64,000 nt of DNA from Cyclobacterium amurskyense (GTDB taxonomy: Bacteria > Bacteroidota > Bacteroidia > Cytophagales > Cyclobacteriaceae), in NCBI RefSeq assembly GCF_001050135.1, contig NZ_CP012040.1, positions 5,225,001-5,289,000 on the forward strand, given 5' to 3'. Below the pieces are notes generated by a model. That model ran no database searches, was not told the DNA's origin, and was given only the letters and a program-made list of their open reading frames with translations. Positions 55,721 to 63,752 of this stretch are shown one piece after another (the stretch's first letter is position 1; every line of letters starts with the position of its first letter). The translations under genes were made by a program, and so were the position numbers.

Positions 55721-55989
55721 ATTATATTCTTACCCGCCAAGCAGAAGAAGACCTTATTCAAATTTATCTTTAGGATCAAGCAGTTTTTGGTCCAACCCAA
55801 GCTGAAAAATACCATGGATCGCTAGAGAATACGTTTAATAGGATTGCTGAAAATCCTGAGATGTATCCTTTAGCAACATCTATTCATAAAGGTTACAGAT
55901 ATTGCGTTCATAGCTCACATACAATATTCTTCACAGTAGAGGATCAGGTCAGGATAGTTAGGATCATTGGTAAACAAAAATTTCCTTAG
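55717..55989 (+). pseudogene. ParE-like toxin gene with premature stop
   Basis: A 90-codon frame. Codon 19 is TAG (55771-55773), where ParE toxins usually have a residue of the IYLYGxxxFG region (here IYL, stop, DQAVFG). Both sides are otherwise normal ParE: MNYILTRQAEEDLIQIYL before, and QAEKYHGSL, NPEMYPLATSIHKGYRYCVH and IVRIIGKQKFP after. One base change could explain it, so inactivation may be recent. Without stop readthrough the toxin is inactive. Confidence 0.85.
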
Positions 55990-56062
55990 TCTTCAAAAAA
56001 CCAGAAATGTTAAATAGATTTCTTGCCATAATAACTACCACGTTTACAAAATTTCTAATTAC

Positions 56063-56314
56063 ATGGTTGTAGTAAGCACTAGAGAATTTCGTCAAAACCT
56101 AAAAAAATACCTGGATTTAATAGACAAAAATGAGCGAGTTATCATACAGAGAGGAAAAAACAAAGTGTATGAAATCTCCAACAACATAAAAAATGATAGG
56201 TTTTTTGACGATCCAGTTATTCAAGAACGTTTGGCAAAAAGTATTCAATCCTACAATGAGGGAAAAACTACTAAGTTAACAGATGATCAATTTAAGGAAT
56301 TTCTTGGCCTATGA
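56063..56314 (+). CDS. Phd/YefM-family antitoxin
   Basis: An 83-residue antitoxin. VVVSTREFRQNLKKYLDLI and RVIIQRGKNKVYEI match the Phd/YefM DNA-binding domain, with a helical C-terminal half that would bind the toxin. Its stop overlaps the start of a toxin stub (ATGA). It may be left over as an orphan antitoxin. Confidence 0.85.
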   Translation: MVVVSTREFRQNLKKYLDLIDKNERVIIQRGKNKVYEISNNIKNDRFFDDPVIQERLAKSIQSYNEGKTTKLTDDQFKEFLGL

Positions 56315-56361
56315 TATTTGAGATTGTTTTTACTACTAAAGCAATGGAAGATATTTGTTAA
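56311..56361 (+). pseudogene. Truncated toxin stub, RelE/YoeB-like
   Basis: Sixteen codons, MIFEIVFTTKAMEDIC, then TAA. The start overlaps the antitoxin stop, and the residues fit the first strand and helix of a RelE/YoeB-type toxin. Continuing in frame past the stop gives only NKLHKPVYTS before the frame closes again, so the rest of the toxin is gone. Confidence 0.65.
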
Positions 56362-56983
56362 AATAAACTCCATAAACCGGTCTACACTTCTTAATACCCA
56401 AGCTACTCTCACCTCTGGTACTTTTTTAAAATCTCTGCCTGTTCAAAGATCTCTTTGTATACCTCATCCCTCACCTATTGGTCGGGCAAAGCACTTTTTA
56501 GGGAAGCATTGTTTTTTTCTATGTTATACAAGACAGTATCCACTATCAATGCGATATCGACCTGCTTAGAATGTACCATCACATGCCATAGGTGGTATTC
56601 AAACTAAAATCGAAAGTATTTGACAAAAAACCTCTAAAAACTTCCTCTCAATAAAAAAACACGGATAAAACCGTCAATAAGTGATTTTGTGCCCATCGTT
56701 ACGTAGAAAAAAACAAAAATCCGGACAAAATCATTAAACACTCAATTACCAAACCAATAGCTCGCCCCCAACCATAAAAACCTCAACAATACAGGGGTGT
56801 TATGTAATCTAAAAACTAACACCTAAATTCCGTAGCGAACTTCTTTAATCAATTGGTTCCAATAGGGATTAAACCTTCCAGGTTTCATACACCTAATTTT
56901 AATTCCCGCTGCTGATCAATAAAACCTGGAAGGTTTCCGGATTTAACCTAATCATTATCAATTAACAATTATATAATTAACCA
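56362..56983. other. Region after the toxin-antitoxin cluster: possible nuclease remnant and repeat
   Basis: About 620 bases. On the minus strand (56409-56560) a broken frame ends RDEVYKEIFEQAEILKK, which weakly recalls Rpn/PD-(D/E)XK nuclease C-termini. Repeat II copy 1 lies at 56820-56945. No intact gene is supported. Confidence 0.45.
56820..56945 (+). repeat. Repeat II, copy 1 (left of the glycan cassette)
   Basis: About 125 bases. TTCTTTAATCAATTGGTTC (56841-56859) is identical in copy 2. AAACCTTCCAGGTTT (56871-56885) and AAACCTGGAAGGTTT (56922-56936) form a perfect 15-base inverted pair. Confidence 0.75.
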
Positions 56984-58120
56984 TTAATAATTATTCAAAA
57001 ACTCCTCCCAATCCTTACCATCCGTAAGCCAGGCAAGGTTGAAAATGGCCATTTTACCTGAGTAACCTTTAGCATCTTGGCCTTCTCCTTCAAAGAATAG
57101 GTAAATCAATCCTTCGCTTGGGGTACCGGCTCTTCCGGCTGTCATGGAGGAATAGGCGAACTTGCCTTCTTCCACCAGTTTGCTTACAGGCCAGGTTTTG
57201 CCACCATCGAAGCTGGCCCAGACGGTTCCGTGGTTTCTGCCTTCATTGGATACTATATTACTATAGAGCAAGACATCATGCCCTTCGATTGGCAGTCTAA
57301 TCAAACCTGCCATCAATCCATAATCCCCGCTTTGGTCTCCATCAGGTAATTCTTCACTGACGTAAAGGCCTTCCCAGGTCTCTCCACCATCTGTACTGTG
57401 CGCAATATGTCTCATTCTTGGGTTTAAGCCATCGGTGGACAAGTGCCTGCGGGAATTGTAGTAGATCGTTCCATCGGAAAGTTCTGTCAGCGTAGCTTCA
57501 CCGGTTCCATTGGCAGGGAAAGGGGCACTTGTGTGCCAGGTTTTCCCTGCATCATCACTATAAATGGCATTGGTATAATGGTTGGGCCAAAACTCCTTGT
57601 TGTTTCCGCCATCATAATTGCGGGTTGCCCGAATCAATCTGCCTTTCTTTTCACCAAATTGTAAGGTAATTCCATGCTCATTCATGTGCATGGAAGGAAC
57701 ATTTCCATTCTTGTCTCCTATTATACTCGTTTCTTCAGCTGCCCATGTTTTCCCATTGTCTTTGCTCCTGTACATTTTAAAAGGGGAAATGGGATGACCT
57801 TCTTCTACAAATGCCAAAATATCTCCACTGTTCTCATCCACGATGACTCCTCCTCCATGAAAACCGGGCTCGGCTATCGTAATTATTGGGTCCCAGCTTT
57901 TTCCTCCATCCTCACTCCTACGTACCTGGTAACTTTTATTTCCCCAGGTGGCTACAATAGAACCATCCTTAGCGGTCACCACATTGGGAAATCGATCCCC
58001 TGCAAAAATCTCACTTAACTCAAAAACCTCCTTGCCATCGTTCCAAAATTCATTTTTGGGTTTTTGATTGGCACAGGAACCTATAATAAAAAGCAATGCG
58101 ATAAATACAGATTGTCTCAC
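56984..58120 (-). CDS. Sialidase-like lipoprotein with Asp boxes
   Basis: A 378-residue protein starting at GTG, with a lipoprotein signal (LLFIIGSC, Cys16). Five Asp-box motifs mark a six-bladed propeller: SEDGGKSW, SKDNGKTW, SDDAGKTW, STDGGETW and SFDGGKTW. An FRIP-like arginine block is seen near residues 43-45 (DRFPNVV). It resembles exo-alpha-sialidases, but such folds also serve other glycosidases, so the substrate is open. It is anchored to a membrane and sits in the cassette between two repeat II copies. Confidence 0.82.
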   Translation of the reverse strand: MRQSVFIALLFIIGSCANQKPKNEFWNDGKEVFELSEIFAGDRFPNVVTAKDGSIVATWGNKSYQVRRSEDGGKSWDPIITIAEPGFHGGGVIVDENSGDILAFVEEGHPISPFKMYRSKDNGKTWAAEETSIIGDKNGNVPSMHMNEHGITLQFGEKKGRLIRATRNYDGGNNKEFWPNHYTNAIYSDDAGKTWHTSAPFPANGTGEATLTELSDGTIYYNSRRHLSTDGLNPRMRHIAHSTDGGETWEGLYVSEELPDGDQSGDYGLMAGLIRLPIEGHDVLLYSNIVSNEGRNHGTVWASFDGGKTWPVSKLVEEGKFAYSSMTAGRAGTPSEGLIYLFFEGEGQDAKGYSGKMAIFNLAWLTDGKDWEEFLNNY

Positions 58121-58806
58121 TAGAATAAATTTTATTGGTACAAATTAAGAAATCAAAACAGGTAAAAATCAATTTTAATAGTAGCCCTTTGGCTAAGCAT
58201 TAGCCCTCTGCATTTGTTATCCAAAGGATTTTGAGTCTACTACACTCAACTGAATATCAATAATAACCATAATCTCTTTATTTTTTATACAGAGAAGAGA
58301 ATAATATAAATACTGATTAAGAAACAGTACATAACTCATTAAAAAATAGCAACTTAAAGGGTTTTACCTTTTATGTTAATTCAAGCTGTTTCACCAAAAA
58401 CATTCATTTTGCATCTTTTGAATAGGCTTGTTGAATATAAAGATAGGTCTAAATACAGTCGCTATTAAACCCGAAATAGGGAATAGAAAATCTATTACGT
58501 GCTGAAATCGATTCAAAATACCCAATCGTTGCTAATTTCAATTCTACCTGCCGGAAGACAGTTTCACCATAGCGGTGCTATGCTGAAATTTCTAAACAGC
58601 CTGATTTTCTTTCGATTACAACACTTCCCTTAAACACGGAAAATCCCATTACATAATCCGGGTTAAAGAAATAACGAAATGTTTGGGATGCTTTAAAGGC
58701 GATATCGAAAACTAAAATCCCTTTATTTTTGAAGGGATTAGAAAGACATTAACCAAATTTGTCTTTATATTTGGGTTTTATAAAACACGTTAACAATTTT
58801 TATTCG
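58121..58806. other. Divergent intergenic region with MITE-like copy D
   Basis: About 690 bases between the sialidase-like gene and the divergent barrel gene. It holds copy D; the rest is AT-rich, with no supported gene. Confidence 0.65.
58465..58666 (-). repeat. MITE-like interspersed repeat, copy D
   Basis: About 200 bases, oriented like copy B. It opens TTAAACCCGAAATAGG and ends TTACATAATCCGGGTTAAA. The hairpin CACCATAGCGGTGCTATG is present. A short insert ACCTGCCGGAAGACAG (near 58546) is absent from the other copies. Confidence 0.8.
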
Positions 58807-60057
58807 ATGAAATTTATTTTTGCTTTTGTATTTTTTGTATTGATTTTTAACGAGGCAGTATCACAGGAAAAATACTTACCTGGCTATGTAAAGACCTTAG
58901 AAGGGGACACCATACCTGGACTTATAGACTATAGAAACTGGGATAACAACCCGAAAACTGTATTCTTCAAACAGAAGGGACAGGACAGCATAAAAGTTTA
59001 CAAGCCCTTGGACATCGCCGAATTTGGGGTATTGGATGAAATCTATGTGGGGGCTGCAGTGGAGAAGGAAGTTACTAAGAATACGGTCTATGTACACAGT
59101 GAATCTTCCGCCTTACAAGTGAGAATGGATACAATATTCTTACAGACTTTGGTATTGGGGGAAAAGTCCTTGCTAGGAATGAAGTCTTCTGGCAAGGAGA
59201 ACTATTATATCAAAGAGGGCAACAGCTATACCCTTCTGAAATACAAGTGGTACCTTGTAGAACAAAACGGGAAGGAGCTCAAAGCAGAAAACGAAACCTA
59301 CAAGCGTCAACTGGCTTCCTATTTGGGTGATTGTTTGTACATGACTGCCACACTTGAAGGTGCCAGTTATGACAGCAAAAGTTTGGAAAGCATTTTTATG
59401 AAGTATTATGAATGTAAGGATGGACTGCCCGCATTTAAAAAAGTTAGAGAGAAAGTAATTGCCGAGTTAGGTATTGTGACAGGAGTATCTTCAACATCAC
59501 TTTCATTTAGTAGTAGCCAAATTTTTGACATTCTAAGGATTAATTTTCCAAGCAATTACAGTGTAGTCGCAGGTGTTTTTGTTGATTTTATACTACCTAG
59601 AAATGATCGAAAATGGTCTATTTATAATGAGTTATTTTACTCTAATTATACTGTAAGTGGAAGCTTTCAAGACATCACCAATGAAAATCACTATAGAAAT
59701 GTAGAAGGCGAGTTGGGTTATGGTTACCTTAAAGTAAATAATATGGTGCGCTTTAGGTATCCTTTGGGAAGTTTTAAAGTTTTTGCCAATGGAGGATTAT
59801 CAAATGGATATGCCTTGAGTGAAACCAACAAAAAAACCACTGCAAATAAATTCCATACTTCAGAAACCATTGAGGAAGGCAAGTTATTGGATAAAACACG
59901 TCGCTATGAGCAAGGACTAATACTAGGTTTAGGAGCCATACAAGGACGCCTGTCTAGTGAATTCCGCTATGAGAGAGGTAACGGGATGTCTGACTACATT
60001 TTTTTGGGTGTACGGACGCATCGTTTTTTTCTTCTGCTCAATTATCGGTTCAATTAA
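58807..60057 (+). CDS. Secreted outer-membrane beta-barrel protein
   Basis: A 416-residue protein. I start at the ATG of MKFIFAFVFFVLIFNEAVS (signal peptide ending near VSQ), not at an upstream TTG. The N-terminal third is a mixed domain around DTIPGLIDYRNWDNNPKTV. From about residue 230, amphipathic strands end in FFLLLNYRFN, a barrel-type end. It resembles PorT-like or porin-family proteins of unknown role. It is divergent from the sialidase-like gene. Confidence 0.75.
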   Translation: MKFIFAFVFFVLIFNEAVSQEKYLPGYVKTLEGDTIPGLIDYRNWDNNPKTVFFKQKGQDSIKVYKPLDIAEFGVLDEIYVGAAVEKEVTKNTVYVHSESSALQVRMDTIFLQTLVLGEKSLLGMKSSGKENYYIKEGNSYTLLKYKWYLVEQNGKELKAENETYKRQLASYLGDCLYMTATLEGASYDSKSLESIFMKYYECKDGLPAFKKVREKVIAELGIVTGVSSTSLSFSSSQIFDILRINFPSNYSVVAGVFVDFILPRNDRKWSIYNELFYSNYTVSGSFQDITNENHYRNVEGELGYGYLKVNNMVRFRYPLGSFKVFANGGLSNGYALSETNKKTTANKFHTSETIEEGKLLDKTRRYEQGLILGLGAIQGRLSSEFRYERGNGMSDYIFLGVRTHRFFLLLNYRFN

Positions 60058-60095
60058 ATTTGCATATGGCCGTTTGATCAATGGGAAAAACAATA

Positions 60096-60151
60096 GGTGA
60101 TGGGGTGATATAGTGATGTAGTGATTTGGTGATGTGGTGATGGGGTGATTT
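60096..60151. repeat. Seven tandem 8-base units
   Basis: Seven units of RGTGATNN: GGTGATGG, GGTGATAT, AGTGATGT, AGTGATTT, GGTGATGT, GGTGATGG, GGTGATTT. The array lies between two convergent genes and ends one base before the glycosidase-like stop. It may change length by slippage. Confidence 0.85.
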
Positions 60152-60152
60152 T

Positions 60153-61814
60153 TTAAATGGTTTTTCTTTTGCCTGCAAGTAGCACCCATGGTTCATTGTC
60201 TGGGGCAGTGAAGGTCTGAACGGCTTCCGTTACTTTGCCTTCCTCTAAGAATGCACCAGTCTTGGGGTTGAACCATTGATAAGGCATTTCAGGCGTCAAT
60301 TCATTTAAGGTAATTTCTCCACCTTCGTTAAGGTAGCTTACATAGAACGCTCCTGCCTTGGCCAGACAAAGCTTCCCTCCTGCCAGGTCTTTTCGCTTCT
60401 CCATATCTGTAAATGGCATTCCCTCCATAGCTTTCGCTATAAATCCCACATAGCGACTGCCTTCCAGGTTCAAGGCCTCCCGCCAGGACAACTCAGAATT
60501 TGCCCATTCTGCCCATCCTGCTTCATCTGCGCTCACTTTCCATTGCCATATGCCTCCTGCTCCGTAAACCACTCCCATGGTACCTCCAGACATTAGTTGC
60601 ATCCAAGCTTCTTCTCCCTGCCACCAGCCAGCCCCATTTTCCGGATCTCTTATTCCTTCATAAGTAGGTTCTCCATTGGCTACTGCTTTGACAGGTTTGT
60701 TTTCATACATTTGCTCCACCTTTTTATAAATGTGCGCAGCACGATGCCCGGATTGTGCCCACTGAAAATCCAGCCAATCGGCATCTTGAAAAGATTTATT
60801 GTAATGCGGAATATAAGTATCTTGGTCAGCCCATGCAGCAATATAATCATCAGAAGGGTTATAATGAATTCCTGTAGGTTGCTGGTAAGCATCCCAGACT
60901 TCAACGGTCTCCCCTCCTTCTTTGACCCCTACTTCTGTCCCTGTGCCATCCGCACCTACCAACCACATGGCTGGACGGGCACCATAGCGTGCCACAAGGT
61001 ATTTGCAATAGCGGGCATATTCCTCAGCAACAACATTCTTGCCCAACACCTCTTTTCCTTTCCAACCAAAACCGTGAAAAACAGGCTGATAGACCGGGAC
61101 AATTTCATGGGCCACAAGTATTCCCATCAGGCTGTCCAAGTACTGAAAATAATCCGCATTAATTTGATTGATATGCCCTTCTGGTAAGTCCGAAAAAGCA
61201 ACAGCAAAACCTTGATCCGTATCCCTTGCATTGGGTCCGGTAGCGCCTTGGTCAGGTTGAATGCTCATAAGTAAAGCAGCATTAAAGCCTTTTTCCCCAC
61301 GATCTTGGGCATACTGTGCTACATCTGCATAGGTTGCCCGCCATGGCATCGCCCAAGGGGTATCTCCCACCACGATAAAAGGCGTACCATCCGCATGGAC
61401 TACATTTCGCTTGCCCTCAGACATGCGCAATAGACCATGCCTCAACAATTGATTTTCACCAGCATAGGCCACACTTTTAAGTTTTCCCTCTTGCCCATGT
61501 AAACCGTTATCACTGCTGTCTGAAGCGATGGTCTTCCATTTCCACTCTCCATTGGCAATAGGAGAAGCAAAGCGGACTTTCCAGTTTTGTCCCCCATCCC
61601 AGAAGGCAGGTCGGCGCAGTTGCTGTCCATCTGGACCTACAAACTCCGCATACATTTCTACATCCGTATATGGATTGTTATAGGTATTGACTGCGGTAAA
61701 AATCAGCGCTACTTCCTCCCACTGAGGGGTTTCTATGGCTGCTTTTTCCGATTGAGAGGTATTACAACTAAAAAGAAAATTACTAATGACAAAGAGAGCA
61801 AAGACAATTCTCAT
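60153..61814 (-). CDS. Glycosidase-like lipoprotein with DUF5060 and DUF4038 domains
   Basis: A 553-residue protein with a lipoprotein signal (FVISNFLFSC, Cys17). Residues about 30-115 fit DUF5060 (FWDGGQNWKVRFASPIANGE). The rest fits DUF4038, a TIM-barrel group with apiosidase/GH140 members: FIVVGDTPWAMPW, AALLMSIQPDQ, PVYQPVFHGFGW, then YGARPAMWLVGADG and an Ig-like C-terminal domain. Acids for catalysis are plausible but not proven. It shares the cassette with the sialidase-like lipoprotein and barrel, and probably acts on a plant or algal glycan. Confidence 0.82.
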   Translation of the reverse strand: MRIVFALFVISNFLFSCNTSQSEKAAIETPQWEEVALIFTAVNTYNNPYTDVEMYAEFVGPDGQQLRRPAFWDGGQNWKVRFASPIANGEWKWKTIASDSSDNGLHGQEGKLKSVAYAGENQLLRHGLLRMSEGKRNVVHADGTPFIVVGDTPWAMPWRATYADVAQYAQDRGEKGFNAALLMSIQPDQGATGPNARDTDQGFAVAFSDLPEGHINQINADYFQYLDSLMGILVAHEIVPVYQPVFHGFGWKGKEVLGKNVVAEEYARYCKYLVARYGARPAMWLVGADGTGTEVGVKEGGETVEVWDAYQQPTGIHYNPSDDYIAAWADQDTYIPHYNKSFQDADWLDFQWAQSGHRAAHIYKKVEQMYENKPVKAVANGEPTYEGIRDPENGAGWWQGEEAWMQLMSGGTMGVVYGAGGIWQWKVSADEAGWAEWANSELSWREALNLEGSRYVGFIAKAMEGMPFTDMEKRKDLAGGKLCLAKAGAFYVSYLNEGGEITLNELTPEMPYQWFNPKTGAFLEEGKVTEAVQTFTAPDNEPWVLLAGKRKTI

Positions 61815-61895
61815 GGGCTTAAATTTTTATTAATGACTTGACAGTGATTGTATTACTGTCTACAGTTAAGTGTATCGGCAAATGAAATCATAGCA

Positions 61896-62024
61896 AATAC
61901 CTAATTTCCGCAGCCTATTTCTTTAATCAATTGGTTCTTGTTGAGATAAAACCTTTCAGGTTTCACTCAGCTAATTTTAACATCGCGCTGATTATCAATA
62001 AAACCTGCAAGGTTTGCGGATTTA
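61896..62024 (+). repeat. Repeat II, copy 2 (right of the glycan cassette)
   Basis: About 128 bases in direct orientation with copy 1 (56820-56945). It has the same TTCTTTAATCAATTGGTTC and the pair AAACCTTTCAGGTTT / AAACCTGCAAGGTTT, both slightly altered from copy 1. The copies are about 5 kb apart. Confidence 0.75.
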
Positions 62025-62230
62025 TGTAAATAGTAAAACCATCATTAAAATCCAGACAATACAAATAAACAGAAATTGCGCCTATTTCATCCATGCTTTC
62101 CAAAAAATTTGGTGATTTGAGAAGATTTGGGAATTTTAGTTTATTTTAATCTTAAAGCAGGTACAAATAATTCACAGAAACCTTAGATGAAAAATTCCTG
62201 TCCCCCTAAACTTTTTAGGTATTAACTTCT

Positions 62231-62263
62231 ATAAAAAAGACCGGATTAAATAAAATCCGGCCC
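62231..62263 (-). terminator. Rho-independent terminator
   Basis: CCGGATT, a short loop and AATCCGG (62241-62260) form a stem with a TTTTTT run following on the minus strand. It lies 60-80 bases past the stop of the phosphodiesterase gene. Confidence 0.8.
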
Positions 62264-62323
62264 TTAGCATGGTTATTTTGATTTATTAACTTCGCAACTA
62301 TTCCTAATTTAGGAAAAGAAAAG

Positions 62324-63220
62324 TCATTTAATGCTTTCCAACACGGGTTTTCCTCTCCATACCTGTGGCATATCCAAGCCAAATATCCAGGCAATGGTGG
62401 CCGCTGTATCATAGGTCATGATCAGGTCTGAAATCTCATGGTTCTTTTTTATACCCCTACCTTCAATAATCCATGGGATATATATTTCTTCCAAACTTTT
62501 TCCTCCATGGCCTTTTCCTGTTCCTCCATGATCTGAAGACAGCATAAAAATGGTTTCATCAGCAATGCCCGCCTCTTCAATGGCATCATAAATTCGACCA
62601 ATTCTATGGTCTACATTTTTTAGTTCTGCATAGTATTCCGGGGTATCGTGGCCAATCCCATGTCCTACTCCATCTGGTTCACTCAAATGGATAAATACAA
62701 AATTTGGTTTCTCTTTAATAATTAAATCAGAAGCTTTTTCGGTACAGATTTCATCATCATCTCCATGCATCACCACATCAATGCCATCCTTTTCCAACAG
62801 GTATTCAATGCCACCCCAGCTATAAATTGCTGCGGTTTTGGCTTGAGGCATTTGCTCTCTAATCAAGCCAAAGATAGAAGGGTAAATCCCATAATTACCA
62901 ATTTTTGCAGGTGGAATCTCCGGCGTTTTGCTTCCCCATTCAGTATATCCATGGGCCGTAGGACCTGAGCCCATCAACATAGAAGCCCAATTTACTGCAC
63001 TGGATGAGGGTAAGACTGTTCTGGCTTTTAAACTGTAACTTCCGGATTCCATAATTCTTTTAAGGTTTGGCATTTCACCCTGAGGAATTGCATAAGCTCC
63101 TAAGCCATCCAAACCCAATAAAACCACATGTTTTACTTTTTTCACTTGGGCTTGCAAAGCGCAGGTACACAGAAACATTACGGGTAACAGCAGCACTAAG
63201 GTTAATTTTTTACAGTTCAT
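62324..63220 (-). CDS. Secreted alkaline-phosphatase-superfamily phosphodiesterase
   Basis: A 298-residue exported protein (signal peptide ending near CALQAQ). The metal motifs of nucleotide pyrophosphatase/phosphodiesterases are present: VVLLGLDGLGAYA, then the nucleophile region RTVLPSSSAVNWASMLMG (Ser near residue 72), HLSEPDGVGHGIGH and MLSSDHGGTGKGH. It should cleave phosphodiesters or pyrophosphates. It is transcribed alone and ends at the terminator. Confidence 0.9.
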   Translation of the reverse strand: MNCKKLTLVLLLPVMFLCTCALQAQVKKVKHVVLLGLDGLGAYAIPQGEMPNLKRIMESGSYSLKARTVLPSSSAVNWASMLMGSGPTAHGYTEWGSKTPEIPPAKIGNYGIYPSIFGLIREQMPQAKTAAIYSWGGIEYLLEKDGIDVVMHGDDDEICTEKASDLIIKEKPNFVFIHLSEPDGVGHGIGHDTPEYYAELKNVDHRIGRIYDAIEEAGIADETIFMLSSDHGGTGKGHGGKSLEEIYIPWIIEGRGIKKNHEISDLIMTYDTAATIAWIFGLDMPQVWRGKPVLESIK

Positions 63221-63752
63221 TTATTTACTTGTTTATTATTAATTGATTCAAAACAATATGCCTTTCCGGCAGGTATATACAGCAGGTAAAACTTTCCATT
63301 TTAAAGGTTTTCCCCAACAAATACTATGGTAAGCCTATTTTTATTTAGCTTATTAAGCTTCAAAACTATCAAATACTGATAAATTGAAAGCTCCGTTCAT
63401 CCCATTGTTAGAATATTTCCCATCAACTTCAAAAAGTTATCGTTACCATAAGTCTTAAAATAGTATTTGGTTACTACTGACCATTATTCAAAAAGATTGA
63501 CTACAATTAAAAAAGGGGTTTATTGGCTCCACAGGTGTTCAATCAAGATTATTTGCAAGTTCTTAACCTTACATAAAAAACTCTATTTATCCAGTTTATC
63601 CTTTATTATTTCTCCAATGCCATGGCTAACAAACCATTTTGGATTCTCCCAGGTCTATAACAATTCATCTCAATTTTATTTAAATAAATGGTATATTGAT
63701 TTCAATTATTTCACTCGTTTTGATCCCGTTTATTGTAAATCGTTCACCCTAT
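63221..63752. other. Intergenic region, no gene seen
   Basis: About 530 AT-rich bases upstream of the partial hydrolase gene. An open frame at 63467-63853 runs across that gene's start in another frame and has no protein pattern. Nothing else is supported. Confidence 0.6.

Larger units (their letters stand above)
61815..62323. other. Intergenic region with repeat II copy 2 and a terminator
   Basis: About 510 bases between the glycosidase-like and phosphodiesterase genes on the minus strand. It holds repeat II copy 2 and a strong terminator. No gene seen. Confidence 0.7.

Noticed and set aside
56318..56569. 83-codon plus-strand frame after the Phd antitoxin
   Set aside because: It is out of frame with the toxin stub and shows no protein pattern.
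59929..60189. 86-codon minus-strand frame over the 8-base array
   Set aside because: Its His/Ile/Thr-rich part is only the translation of the tandem repeat.
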